Source: Pachyseris speciosa
Taxonomy: Eukaryota > Cnidaria > Anthozoa > Scleractinia > Pachyseridae
Length of the DNA stretch: 64,000 nucleotides
Reading direction: 5' to 3'
Assembly (NCBI GenBank): GCA_016490735.1
Contig: JAEMWC010000103.1
Location: 505,001 to 569,000 of the forward strand
The position numbers were made by a program, and so were the translations under genes. The notes under the pieces are model-generated. The model saw only the letters and a list, made by a program, of their open reading frames with translations. It was not told where the DNA came from and searched no databases. Positions 32,375 to 44,045 of this stretch are shown one piece after another. Position 1 is the first letter of the stretch. Each line of letters starts with the position of its first letter.

Positions 32375-32755
32375 AATAGTGTTAATGCAGCACTTGGATA
32401 GTGTTGCAGTAACGCAAATATAAGTGTAGATATGCACCAATACAGTGTAAAATTCTCAACGGTGTACTAGTAACCTTGTCTTGGTGCTCGCACAGCTGCA
32501 AGGCGTTTTACACCATTCCAGTGTCAACAACACACTATTTTTATGTAAAAGAGCACTTAAACGGTGTAAGTTAACACCATTGTGGTGCAATGTTGCCCTT
32601 CAGTTGGAAAATATAAACACAAATGTACACCATGTTGGTGTAAAGTAACACCATATCAGCGTTGATAAAACACCAAAGTGGTGCTCGCACAGCTGCAAAA
32701 ATTTACACTTTTTTGGTGTCACCATTGATAACACCCAGACTTTTTGTGTGTATGT
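32375..32755. repeat. Palindrome-rich ACACC/GGTGT repeat
   Basis: At least eight short inverted motifs such as acaccatgttggtgt, acaccattgtggtg and aacaccaaagtggtg, irregularly spaced. Same class as 16147-16370. Confidence 0.7.
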
Positions 32756-32857
32756 AATACCACTGAAGTACCAAGCTTACGAGCTGAAAACGCACGGGGC
32801 AGAAATCTGTGATTACTTATTGATTACTGATTGATGAAATTCAATTTTATTTCCAAG

Positions 32858-34011
32858 GATTTTTGTCAATCGGAATAGCGTCAGTTGAAAGACCATCTGG
32901 AGCAAACTATCTGCTAAAAACCACTCAAAGTTTGATCGACAATATGAGCGACGAGGACAAGAACAACACTTACATTGTGATATTCCTTGCTGATCTTCAC
33001 GAGCCACCAAAATCCAGAGCCAAAGAAGAGATTTCAAAATCCTTTGGCAAATATATTGATCAGGGGCTTTTGACGGTGATTGAAGCGTATCCCGAGTATT
33101 ATCCACCACTGACAAATTTGAAAGAGAAGTACGGTGACTCCGACAGCAGAAGAGCTTGGCGCTCAAAGGAAAACGTTGACACCACTTTTGTGATGTGTTA
33201 CTGCAAAGATTTAGCACAATATTACATTCATCTCGAAGATGATGTGATATCGTCGCCTAGCTTCTTTCCTAAACTGCAAGATTTCATAAATGCACAGAGG
33301 GGTCAGTCTTGGCCTATGCTGGATGTCGCTGTCCAAGGGAGCATAGCAAAGGTTTATCACTCGAGAGACCTGGGAAACATTGCTTCGTACTTTTACCTTC
33401 TGTATGTTGAAATGCCCATCGACTGGCTAATGGCTCATTGGCGGACAATTGTGGAAGAAAACCCACAGAGGCGAGTGACCCCGGCGTCGCTTTTTCAACA
33501 CATTGGCGATAGATCCTCTCTGAAAGAAAAAGGATTGTCAGGGGTAAACTGGAAGGAACCATTTTTTGACCAATATGACCAAAAATACAAGGGACTCAAT
33601 CCCCCGGCTTCTGTCACCTCATCACTGTCTTCTCACCAGGGAAAGCCACAAGATGCGTATGACAAGGGCCGCAGTTATTTCTGGGCGATGCGTCCCGAAA
33701 AAGAAGATTACGTCCTGATAAAATTTAACAAGCCAACCTCTGTACAAGAGGTGTTTGTAGATACAGCATCCCACCAAGCACAGACGGATTGGTTGAGGTC
33801 TGGTGATCTTCAAGTGAGCTTTGAACCCGCTGAGGGAGATCTTCAGTTAAACGACAACGATGTGTGTGGAAACTTTCAAACGTTTGGGTCGTTTAAGGGT
33901 GGAAAAGCGAAAATTTCTTTAGACAAGTCGAAAAAGGTTGTTTGTTTAAGAATCTTTGTAACCCAGGCACAAGATGAGTATGTTTACCTTCGCGAGATTG
34001 ACGTGTGGTAG
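32858..34011 (+). CDS. MGAT4-like N-acetylglucosaminyltransferase, catalytic exon
   Basis: A 384-codon 3' exon of an alpha-1,3-mannosyl-glycoprotein 4-beta-N-acetylglucosaminyltransferase (GnT-IV type, GT54). These enzymes add a beta-1,4 GlcNAc branch to N-glycan cores in the Golgi lumen. Counting residues from the Leu at 32863: an IGIASVER start strand, PLTNLKEKYGDS (82-93), the metal/nucleotide motif YIHLEDD (121-127), PIDWLMAHW (185-193) and SLFQHIGDRSSL (209-220). From about 246 to the end lies the C-terminal lectin-like domain (FWAM, YLREIDVW). The acceptor ttttatttccaag at 32857 opens in phase 1. The N-terminal tail, anchor and stem must come from an upstream exon not found here. Intact reading frame, with no sign of decay. 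Orthology to MGAT4A, B, C or D cannot be settled by eye. Confidence 0.9.
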
Positions 34012-35040
34012 GGCTGTCAAACTATAACGCGCGGCTTGACAAAACTGATCGTGTTTTTTTTTTGCTAGAGGTATAACCCACCTTAACCTTACTATCGCGA
34101 GGGTCACTACACAATGTAATTGTTTGCTTTACCAATATATTAAGTTTTGACCTAGGTGGTCAATATTCAAATAGTTAGGGATTCCAACGGTTATGTTAAA
34201 GTTAATATGCTGTGTTCCTATAAGAGTAGCTGGAGAACTAATTCATAATGAGCGGGGAAAATCCGCCTCCCTGCCCTGGCATGTAAACCGAATTACAAAG
34301 TTATATTGTTACTGTGGTAGCCTACGATGTCAATAAAATCAGCATAACTTGTTCACGAACAACTGGGAATTTATACAGTTAGAGTTTGTAGATCATGAAG
34401 ATAGGGGAAAATGTGATTCAAGTTTTCAATGTGCACTGCAAATTTCCCCCCTTAAAAATGGAAAAGAACCAATCAAAATGGTCATATGTGTATCTTACCC
34501 CATAAACTTTGGTAGCTTCCTTTAAACATGGCGGCGTTAGGGGACGAAGTCATGCAGGTAGGGGAATTTTCTTGGAGCGTTTTCAGCCTGAAAATTCGCA
34601 TTTCATTCTTTAAAATTAATCTTGTGCTGTGGGATAAGGATCACGTGGAATGAAAAAAAATTAAATAAATATAATTCGAAAAGAATGCCCTGACCCAACT
34701 TTCTGGGAAAACTGGAGAAGAGAAAAGCGTTATACAGTCTTTCGGTGTAATGTGGGATATTTATGTCCAAATGCACAAGTATGTGTTCCGTCCTCCTGTG
34801 CAGTGCACACGATCGCGAAGTGGTTTGTCCCCACTTCACGTTCCTTCTACTCACCCCCAAGTGAATTATGTGCCGACCTTAAGCAAACAAAACATGTTTT
34901 TATCTGTTGCAAATATTTTTATTCCATTGTAAATACTTTTACCTATTGTATACATTTTTACCGCTAGTTAAATTTTAATTTAACAGATAAATAGCCACTT
35001 TGTGGAAACGCTGTTATTAAACCATTACTTACTTACTCAC
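34012..35040. other. No gene established downstream of MGAT4-like exon
   Basis: Probably holds the 3' UTR. A possible 30-bp coding start (aaacATGGCGGC to a CAG/GTAGGG donor, 34528-34557, ten codons) is noted but unsupported. 35000-35066 is TTAC/CTCC tetranucleotide repeat. Confidence 0.4.
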
Positions 35041-35067
35041 TCACTCCCTCCCTCCCTCCCTCCCTTA

Positions 35068-35431
35068 GGGCCTTTTCACATGGAGGTGGGGGATCCTAGG
35101 AAGGTAAGGTTCCCCGCCTTGGTGGGTTTACCAATCTCTCCATAAAATCTCTCTTTATTTCTCGATCGCCGTTGCCCGGTCAGCCAGGGCGGGTAACCCG
35201 CTTAGCTGGGGTGAGTTTTCTCCATGTGAATGCTGGAGGTGGGTTGAGGTGATATTCATACGGGCAATTGTCTCTGAATTTTTTTTGATATACGTACTTA
35301 GCGACCACGCGATAGCATTTTAAACCTCACCCCAGTGCCCGGAGTTGCATGTGAAAGCCAGCTGTTTTTGACCACGGCTAGGTGGGGTACCTCACCTACC
35401 CGGGGTCCCCCACCGCCATGTGAACAGGCCT
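35068..35431. mobile_element. MITE with GGCCTTTTCACATGG ends
   Basis: Inverted ends (tcacatggaggtgggggat against the complement of ccccaccgccatgtgaacag), inserted in TTAC/TTAG tetranucleotide repeats, which blur the target duplication. Confidence 0.75.
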
Positions 35432-36000
35432 TTAGTTAGTTAGTTAGTTAGTTACTTACTTACTCACTCACTTACGAGCGGCAACCTATTAAACAGCCAC
35501 TCCCTACTAGGCGGCCAGTAACCAAAGTCCCGATGAAGCTTCTTTTTTCGTTTTTTACCTCTATTAAAGCGGCCACTATCCATTTTCTCGAGGGTGGCCG
35601 CTTAATAGGGGTTGAACTATATAGCATATTGTCAAGTGGGAAACAAAAAAATGGAAATTGGCACATCAGAAGGTTTTTGACGTCAAAGTCAGTTGATAAT
35701 GCTTAACTGAGTGAGAGGCTTGACATGAGAACGATATTCACCTTAAAGCTGAGTCACACGCGCGACACAAATGCAAACGCAAGGGAATGCACATGTGAAC
35801 TACAATAACGCCAATATAAACGTAAGTTGTTTCGGTCTTTTCGTAAGTTGTCCTTTCTGGGAGGAAATCGCCTTCATTGCACTCCATTAATACACACTTG
35901 ACCACGCATAAACGCCGGCAACAAACCGCTGAATTTTAAACTCAGCCGACCGGTGGCTTTTAATCGAGACTAATATGGTATTCATGAGAAAGGGCACTAT
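35432..36000. other. No gene recognised
   Basis: Tetranucleotide repeats (TTAG, TTAC) at 35432-35475, then unremarkable sequence. Confidence 0.5.
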
Positions 36001-36007
36001 ATTACAA

Positions 36008-36324
36008 CAGGAGCCCATGACTAGGAGCGTACAACTCCCATACTAAGCCTATATCACGGCACTTTTACAGACCGATCTATTTTTAGAGTATATCTTTTTC
36101 CGCGAAAAAAGGCAACGAGGACGGCAACGGGAACGAGAGCAACTCGAAACAATAGGTTTAATGAGCGAAAACAAAGGCCCTGCATGTGCAGATTCTTGTG
36201 ATGTCACCAGGGCTCCAGCGGGAGTCTGATATTCGTGGGAAATTCAATCTAAAAATAAATTGGTGTGTGAAAACGCCGTGACAGGAATATAGTTTAGTTG
36301 TACGCTCCTAGTGATGGGCTCCTG
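36008..36324. mobile_element. MITE family 'CAGGAGCCC', copy 1
   Basis: Inverted ends CAGGAGCCCATGACTAGGAG and complement. Target duplication attacaa (36001-36007, 36325-36331), 7 bp. Second copy at 58398-58721, also with a 7-bp duplication. Confidence 0.85.
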
Positions 36325-36460
36325 ATTACAACCACAAGTGACAAAGTCCGGCTCGCTCTCTCACTAAGTCGTTACCCCCTACCAATGAATGACGACCTTA
36401 GGGGTTGGACTTTGGGAGGCAAAAACTTTGAAAGCAAACTTAAACTATACTAATTAAAGG

Positions 36461-36648
36461 TATAGACCCTATGCAAAAATGGCTGCCTTTAAATTATTCT
36501 TTTGTTCTTATTCAAAATAGCCTAACTAACCTCTCTTTTCAGATCAAAATACTAAAGAAATTTGCCATCCCGAACGAGGTTAGCGAGGCTATTCTGAATA
36601 CGAACAAAAGAATCATCTAAGGGCAGCCATTTTTGCATAGAGTCTATA
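36461..36648. mobile_element. 188-bp foldback MITE
   Basis: Arms of about 65 bp starting tatagaccctatgcaaaaat and ending in its complement. Confidence 0.8.
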
Positions 36649-36747
36649 GAGTAAATTAAGGTGGATTTAGTATTAATAACTCATTGGCGTCAGCTTCAAG
36701 AATCCGAAATCCCTGTGTTCATTTCACGAAGCTATGTTATAGGGTAT

Positions 36748-36965
36748 TTGTGAAGACCAGTGAGAGCAACTGAAATCAAATAGCGATATCCACATCGCAC
36801 TGAAGTAGTGAACAGGTGAATGTGGAACAGATTGCAAGACGTGGAGTCGAAGTTTGCTGCCAATGTAGCCTTTTAGCTTCAAGAGGAATTTTTGTGTCCA
36901 AGACAAAGTTGCGTATTTTTCGATGTTGTCCGAGGACGTTTTTTGGTTTTGCAGAATCGGCAGAA
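36748..36965 (+). repeat. Dispersed repeat, also at 56563-56780
   Basis: Both begin agaccagtgag and end cgttttttggttttgca. No coding content recognised. Confidence 0.7.
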
Positions 36966-37038
36966 GAAAGCAATGACAACTGACATTTACTGAAGTGACT
37001 AATTCAACCTTAATGCACTGCTTGACAAGTCTTAGACA

Positions 37039-37447
37039 AGGTTTACACTAGAGGATATTTTTTCGGATTCATAAATGTTTACAGATTCATCAAGTTTTGA
37101 GTTATGGGATTCGTGGGCGTTTACACTTAATGGGTATCCGGATTCCTAATCGTTTACACACGTAGTTAACTTCGGAAACATTCCTGATTGAATGGTTACA
37201 AAGCTGGCGAAAAAATATCCGGATTCATCCTTTCTAATCGTTCACACACTAACCTCTCCGAATTCAAAAGTTTTCAGATTCAAAGTTCCCATTTTAGATT
37301 CGGGATTCAAAATCTCCGGAGACATGACCAAACCGGGGAATTTCTATTTCGGATTCGTCCACTTATATGTAAACGGCAAAACTAATCCGGTACTAAAACA
37401 TATCGGATTCGTCACGAATCCGGAACAATTTCCTATAGTGTAAACCT
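37039..37447. mobile_element. MITE with AGGTTTACACTA ends
   Basis: Inverted ends aggtttacacta... and complement ctatagtgtaaacct. Interior rich in ggattc/gaatcc motifs. Nothing recognised in 37448-38169. Confidence 0.7.
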
Positions 37448-38742
37448 AGCCTCATTGCCTGACTACAGTCAATGAATTTCCAAGAGTCAACATTGAATTT
37501 GGACGTTCTATCACATTTCATGATCACCTTCCTGTGATGTTCAAGCATCGATCTTTTCCAACCTCCCTGGGTCTCTCATCTTCTCACCTCCCTGGAGCGA
37601 GAAATCAACTCTTGTTTACCATTATCATTGTTTTAGTTCTGCAACAGACAGTTCTTTTACCGTGCCTGTCTTAAACGTTGTGAAAACGTAAACCTGCCTT
37701 AACTCTTCGAACATAAGGCGCATGGGATTTTATAGACAACATTACATTGATCCTCTTTTGAAGACTGGGACTCAGTGTTTTGCTGTGGTTTTTACCCGGG
37801 GTTTTATCGGTTTGTTCGTGACTTGTATGTCGTGACTTCTAAGAGTGCGCGTCGAGTGGTTGGTTGATTTGTTTAAAATTTTGGTTTTGTTGTGATCAGC
37901 TACAAACAACATCGAATTCTGATTTTTATCCGTTTATGACACTCAATTGAAAAATGTTTTAACGGTGCCTTTAAAATCTACGCAGAGCCGGCCCTGATAT
38001 CCGAAATCACACTTTGCGATTTAATCTGCATTTCTGGTTTATCTGTGAGTAAACTTCACGGTTAATTCACTCAAGGTGCACTCGAGCAACAAGATTCCAC
38101 AGGTTCTTGATGAGAGCGGGTAGGTCCATGGAAGTCATATTTTGCATTTCATTGCAAAAGATATGGAGGGACTCTGCTATTAAAATGTAATTTTGATGTA
38201 AGGGATCTTAATTTACGCTTAAACGGGTTTTATCAGGAGTTACTTGTTTGGTGGGCAGATTTTAGAAATGCTTTTTCTGATATTAATTATACCCACTATG
38301 TAATTTGGAACAATAAAGATAACAAACCTGTTTTCCATTAAAAAAAAATCAAACCTGTCGCAGGAAGTCAGTTCTCGATCCCCTATGATGCTGCAGGTGA
38401 GACTTATGTCTGGTATTTTCAATATAAATTATTAAATAACATCTTGTTTACAAATGCCAAATTATTCAAAATTGGGTTAATTGAGTCAGAGAAGTGTTCC
38501 TTTTGCGCAATTTACAAAGAAGACCTATACCATCTCTTTTATGACTGCTCCTATGCGCGTGAATTTTGGCACAAATTTCAGTTGCAACTGGTGGTTTAAT
38601 CTTCAGAGTGAAAATTTGAGCTTATCTTTAATAGATGTTATAGTTGGTATTTTTAAATGGAAATGATCTACTAAATTATCTGATAATTCTTGGTAAATTA
38701 TACATATGGTACTGTAGAAGATATAAATTAGCTCCAGAGTTT

Positions 38743-38943
38743 AATAGACCTTTTCAGCTTTTCGATTTTGTTTTCCCAATGTAGACCATGTCATCTTCCC
38801 AAGGGGATTTGCCTTTTGTCTTTTCATAAATTATGCGTATATATGCACATGAATAAGGCGAAATTTCAAAGAAACAGTTCTGTAGGGTAACATCACATGG
38901 TCTACATTGGGAAAACAAAATCTACAAGCTAAAGAGGTCTATT
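38743..38943. mobile_element. 201-bp MITE inside the LINE
   Basis: Inverted arms of about 55 bp from aatagaccttttcagct to its complement ending aaagaggtctatt. It interrupts the LINE coding text, which resumes afterwards. Confidence 0.8.
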
Positions 38944-39047
38944 TGTTTCTATATAAAGTAGAAGTTAAGCAGGAGACTGAAAGGCTTATTGCCTCAAGAA
39001 ATAAGAAGCTTCAAGATTTTTGGAAAAGATGGGAACCATTATTATAA

Positions 39048-39472
39048 TATATTCTTGGTTTTCACATGACGTCATCAAAAACAAAAACTCAAAAGTAAAC
39101 AGACTTTTGCATTTTTATCTTCATGACGTAAAAGACATAGTAGAAATGTATCTGCTTCCATGTTTTCAGCTCGGTAGCGTGCTTTGTTTTTAAAATAGAG
39201 CAGTTTGAATTGCTAGTTTTTCACAGTGTGTGGCATAACAGATGTCTGCCCACAAGCATATCACGTACACGAACGTACCCAGTATGTTTGAGTGGTACAT
39301 TTTACGAATAACTCGAGTACGGGACATCTCACAGCCCTGAAGCTTGGGAATATTGTTTATTTATTACTCTTCTACAACATCTCAATTTCTTGACTTTATC
39401 TATTGAATGGTTGACGATTTAATTTTTTTACTTGCGTGACGTGCGCGTGACTGAAAACCAAGAATAGATATA
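39048..39472. mobile_element. Possible MITE with TTCTTGGTTTTCA ends
   Basis: ttcttggttttcacatgacg at about 39050 and the complement tgaaaaccaagaat at about 39450. Contains the repeat shared with 2241-2345. The same end motif (cgtgaaaacca) occurs at 44180 and 45870. Confidence 0.5.
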
Positions 39473-39829
39473 TTTTTGTGATACTGCGCAGAGAGAATAT
39501 GTGGTTGGCTTATTCAAAATCTGAATTATTTATTTTTGTTATTAAGTAACTATAGCTCCAAATCTAATTAAAGATCTCTATAATCTCTCTAAAATCTAAT
39601 TTGCAGCGTGTTTGTGATCTGCTGTGCCGTGTACCTCTATAAAATTTATATTGTAAGTAGTGTCTATTGCTAAGTATTAAATATTTTCAATTAAATATTA
39701 AAGTACTTATTGTAATAGGGGTAGCATTGTAAGTAATGTAAGTGTTGTACGTAGTGTTAGTACTGTACTGTTGTATGTAGGTTGAAAAGAAAGTTAATAA
39801 AAACAATTGCTATGGAAAAAAAAGTGAGA

Positions 39830-39985
39830 GGTGACCTTGTTGATACAGATCTCTTTGTCTTTCTCATGCAAATGTGGACTAGTTAGCATAAGAACAACAC
39901 ATTTACATGAGAAAAGCAGTGAGTTCTGTATCAAAACAAAGTCACCGCCACACCACCAGGATCGTTTCCATTCGTAGTCCAGTTT
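39830..39985 (-). repeat. Dispersed inverted-repeat element, copy 2
   Basis: Inverse copy of 30285-30425. Short internal palindromy (gcataagaac, gttagcataag). Confidence 0.6.
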
Positions 39986-40324
39986 GGAGCAAACTCCTCT
40001 AGATTTTCAAAACTTTCCGCCCTTTTCGCTAAGGAAGAAGAGAAAAAGGATAATTCAATGACGTCATCTATGCGTCTGTCCTCTTGTACATCATCGGTGG
40101 GTAGGTTTCAAGTTACGGTTGCGCACTCAAGTTATGCCCAACACAATGGGCCCTTTGTAGCTGGTCAGTCACGTGATACAAAGCCGGCGCCATGCTGGGA
40201 CGCAAGCAACGCACTGGGGCAAGATAAGCAAAGAGCGTAATTTGGTTTGTTTGTGGTATCCTAGTGCTTTGCGTGCCTCCCAGCATGGCGTTATTATGCC
40301 ACGTGAATGACCAGCTGCTATTCA

Positions 40325-40998
40325 AACAGTTTAAGGCCTGGGTCAGGGGCGTTTATTAGAGAAAACGGTTTTTTGTAATATAACAGTCCAGAGGAATGAC
40401 ACTGAAACGAAATTCGGCACATGGGAAGTTTTCATCATCCTTAACATTTTCACGAGCAATAAACGTTATCATAGATCACGTGACGTGTCACGTGACCATT
40501 TCTTTGAAATCATCACTTATTTGAGGAGTAGATGATGGTTGTAGGATATAATATCGAATAAAAACGCTTTTCTTATGCGTATTAATTATTTCCAGCGTCT
40601 CACGTTTGGAGTGACCGTCCATCGTTCTCATTAAAAAAGTTGTGAGGGCAAAGGTCATTTTTCGTCCCAGAACTTAACCTTTAGCTGTTGATAATTTAAA
40701 AACTAAAACTCGTGAACAATCACTCCAAGCGTAGAAAGTTAGATATGTTCGATTTCTTTTAGAAACGCTGATTTATTTATCTGTAAACTTAAAATCCGCC
40801 ACCGCATCGCCGATTTAATACTTTTTCAAATTTTGATCACGTGACTGATCTCGCGATCAAATTTATAAATTAAGGCAAACAAGGACAACAAAATTTATCT
40901 TCAGGGAAAGTTTCATCCGGTTCTAGGCAATCTGGAGAAAGATATTGGCGATCAACCATATTTCTGAACATATTTCTAAACCCAGGCCTTAAACTGTT
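40325..40998. mobile_element. 674-bp MITE with 19-bp perfect ends
   Basis: aacagtttaaggcctgggt at 40325-40343 and its exact complement at 40980-40998. Target duplication ttca on both sides. An imperfect foldback (gccatgctggga / tcccagcatggc) lies just outside at 40150-40315. Confidence 0.8.
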
Positions 40999-41420
40999 TT
41001 CACGCTTTACTATTTGACAACTTGTAAATTACATATACATGTAACAAGCAAGGCTGATACTACGTGAAAAAAGTTGACTGTTGAGACACCAACATGACCG
41101 AGATTCGATAAAGTAGGGCTGCAACCATGGACAGCTGTTTCGTCCTTATTGGGACTCGTCGGCATGGTGTAGCAGATTTAAAAGACGCCAGCTTCAATGC
41201 GAGCGCCAATAAATTGCACAATGAACCCGTTCACGATATGAAGTTCCGTACCTTGGACCCTCTTGCCATCCGATCCACGCGTTGCCACACCACGTAGCCC
41301 GGCTAGCAAGGAATCCAAGTGTCACGATGGCGTCTCGCAAAGAAATTGTAAATTATCACCGCGCACGTAATACTTGTGGGTGATCCCTCTCATCGCACTA
41401 CAAAAGGAAAATGCCAAAAA

Positions 41421-41613
41421 ATGTTCTCTAGGTGGAAAAATTTACATCGTTTGTTGATCGTAGCATTCATTTCAATTCTCGCTACCACGGTGGTTTTTCA
41501 TTCTGGATTTCTTTCTCCAAGCAAACCTGTTACAAAACAATGCGATGTCTTGGCGACGATTCAGAGCCTAAACCGATCAAAACTTGAAGAACTTGACAAG
41601 AAGCCGCCAACAG
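41421..41613 (+). CDS. Signal-anchor first exon of a Golgi-type enzyme
   Basis: ATG at 41421 with A at -3. Reads MFSRWKNLHR, a hydrophobic span of about 19 residues (LLIVAFISILATTVVFHSG), then a stem with Cys and an NRS sequon. This is the layout of a type II Golgi glycosyltransferase: short cytoplasmic tail, anchor, stem. It ends at a strong donor CAG/GTAAGA in phase 1, which is the phase in which the MGAT4-like exon at 32858 begins. That exon is upstream, so this would start a second, tandem gene whose remaining exons are not seen. The downstream 5 to 10 kb is full of insertions. Confidence 0.55.
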
Positions 41614-41803
41614 GTAAGACGAAATGCAGCATCATACCGCGAACTGTGCCTCGGTTAACTAAGGCGGTACAACGGCACAAGCACTTGACGATCGTGGGTT
41701 CAAATTCTTAAGATCATCCGAAGCAACAACAAGGCGTCGTAACATCGTGCTGGCTGTGTGCTCGCTCAACTGCCTCACTACAGTTGTCATTGGGCAGTGA
41801 TGA

Positions 41804-42142
41804 ATACGGGAAGGCTCCGCTCTGAGGTCCGACTCCTTACCCTTTTATATACCATTTTTGACAGAAAAGGTACCCCTTTCGTATACCTTCCATTGACAAA
41901 TAGTACCCCTTTCGTATACCTAAAACAGGGAGTCTTCTTATCATTTTCATGTAGCGTTCAATAAATTAAAACAGTACAGTCATAAGGTATGTGTGTTCGA
42001 AATATTTTAACGAAAGGCCCTTTTAAATACCTCAACGACAGATTTCCCTACTCTTTCATATACCTCGACTAGTGAAATCCCTACCCTTTCATATACCTGA
42101 AGCGTGAAAAAGGTACCCCTTTCGGGCGGAGCCTCCCCGTAT
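41804..42142. mobile_element. MITE with internal TACCCCTTTCRTATACC repeats
   Basis: Ends tacgggaaggctccgc and complement gcggagcctccccgta. The interior has about six copies of tacccctttcgtatacct or variants at 40-60 bp spacing. Confidence 0.75.
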
Positions 42143-42789
42143 AGGCCATTATAGGGAGTACCTCCTCCCGGTGTCAAGCCGTTGGGGCTGGGCTTTTCTC
42201 AAAGAAGACGCAAACGGAGCGACTCACTCTTTGCCAAGAACAACCGTTTAGAGATCATTACCTAAGATATGGAGGGTTGGTGGAGTTGTTGTGGATATGC
42301 TCCCGTTCAATACATATAAACACCAGTCCTGTTAACATTTTCAGTTAACAACGTTAACATTTTCAGTTTAAATTACCCATCCCCCTGTACTTCATAATTT
42401 GTTAAAGCAGGATGACGGATGACCAAATCCATGGAAGATTAGTGGAGTTAGGCCCAAACATTGTTGAGTTTAGAATCTATTCTGCATCTTGAACTGTTCG
42501 TTCGTCTGAGTTTCAAGGGATTGGACCTTCCTTGACCGCGTGAAACATAATAAATAAGACGTTAGGTTTTCACATTGAGAGCTCAAATATCATAATGAAT
42601 GTTTTGAGAGTCTGTGAATTCAATGACTGGAAACTTGAAAGCAATATGTTGAAAATTTGCAAGTCAAAACTCGAACGTATAGCAAGTCCGCAAATCGCAA
42701 CTTGCAACTAAGCAACAAGTCGATGGCAGGTCGCAAATCTTAACTGTCACGTAGCAACTGCAGACGTAAGCGGTGGGTAGTTGTCATTA

Positions 42790-43140
42790 GCAAGTGGAAA
42801 GTCCCTTTAAACAACCCGGGTTCAACTTCTACTAGTGGCACCTATCGCGGGCTTTTTTATTCTTCTTTTATAAATATTTTTTACAAGTGTTACTATTATT
42901 GTTCTCAATGGTTGAGCTGTAAAGCACTTTTGTAATTTTAAAGGGATATATGTTGATCTGATAGGGGTCTACGGATATACACTGCAAAGAAATAGACTCC
43001 AACATATGCTATGCGCAATGCGTCCGATGTAAGAAAGACTGACTTGTCTCTATTCTTTTGTTTAGCGCTAAATTAGGGATACAATGCTGTTTTTTGCAAG
43101 CTCGAGTTTAGGCTAATTGTAGCCTCTTGTTTCTAATAAA
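42790..43140 (+). mobile_element. SINE-like repeat, second copy
   Basis: Same order as 2625-2970: B-box AACCCGGGTTCAACTT, then gtgttactattattgttctc, and the tail tagcctcttgtttc. Confidence 0.6.
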
Positions 43141-43640
43141 ATTTGTAGCGAGCGTGACGATTTCGTGACGTCCGAACTTTGGCATCCTCTGTTGGGTTTG
43201 TCTGGTTGAAAAGCATATTACCCTTTGAGATAATGTAAAAACATCTTTAAGAATTCCAATAAATATATTTTTAAACAAACTACCGTGGAAATGACACGAA
43301 TCAAGGACAGTTTAGTTCCGTGGAACGAAGGTTAAAATACTCGTTCCCAGTGCCCTCAGTGCCCAAAAGCTCTGGAAGCAATATCAGTGGGGTGTTCTTT
43401 TTCCCAACTAGGCAAATCCGGTTGCGGTGATTTTCGGGGTTCGACCCACGTAGTAAGTAAATTACTAGAATTTCAAGAAGATATAACGCACCATTTGCAA
43501 GTATGCCATCTCTCAAAGCTTACTGGGATTCTGGATTTTTTAAAATCTGTGCCAAAATTGGCGTCCTCTAAGGACGTGTCAGTACCCCCTTCATTCTGGA
43601 ACCTGAAAAAAGCTAAGAAGAAGAAATGTCGTGATTTTGG
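43135..43640 (+). repeat. Unknown repeat family, modules A and B
   Basis: 43135-43260 matches the complement of 56970-57095, and 43262-43640 matches the complement of 55560-55960. Conserved text includes gattttcggggttcgaccca and aggacgtgtcagtaccccct. Frames in it (LGKSGCGDFRGSTHVVSK) are shared with 55621-55869 minus, but no family is recognised and frames break in both copies. Confidence 0.7.
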
Positions 43641-43884
43641 AACAACAAGACGCTCTATGAGCTTTAACTCGGGATACTTTTGTGCTGGAGAAGCCGGATG
43701 CACGCTTTCTGTTTCTCGAAACTATCCGGGTAGTGGTTTGCCTTTGGGTTCACATAAGGCCTTTTTGTTCACGTACGAGCAAAGCTCGTTAAACTGTTTT
43801 GAGATTTGCCATCCATATTCGTTGTCAGCTATTGTTGTTTACTTCTAAATTAATTGGCAACATCTGGAGTTTAATTTGGCTCTC

Positions 43885-44045
43885 TCAAAAAATTTTTTCT
43901 CTCTGCGAAGCTTGAAAACATTCGCATAGACACTTCTCTTAGCATATTGGTTATTCAAAACTCGAAAACACAAGGCGAATCGTTTCCGTGTATGTGACAT
44001 GTTTCTAAGAAACAATCCTGATGTCACGCACTGTAAAAAACCTCG
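43885..44045 (-). repeat. Inverted copy of the 1687/2049 repeat
   Basis: Complement matches 2065-2200 (cattcgcatagacacttctc, acacaaggcgaatcg). Confidence 0.65.

Larger units (their letters stand above)
38170..39820 (+). pseudogene. L1/Tx1-like LINE 3' fragment
   Basis: The 3' end of a non-LTR retrotransposon ORF2. After several in-frame stops the text LTNAKLFKIGLIESEKCSFC-like (here LFTNAKLFKIG, then CSFC) plus YKEDLYHLFYDCSYAREFW (about 38440-38575) matches the reverse-transcriptase zinc-binding region: C-x2-C, then H and C. The coding tail QETERLIASRNKK-type follows the MITE at 38945-39040. The 3' UTR ends at 39780-39821 with attgctatgg and an A run. Two younger elements are nested inside. 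Confidence 0.7.

Noticed and set aside
34528..34557. Ten-codon first exon (MAALGDEVMQ) with a good start context and donor
   Set aside because: Attractive, but with no downstream exon to join it cannot be distinguished from chance.
43387..43848. 153-codon protein
   Set aside because: Part of a dispersed repeat. The second copy (55621-55869, minus) diverges in frame, with an indel that breaks the reading frame.
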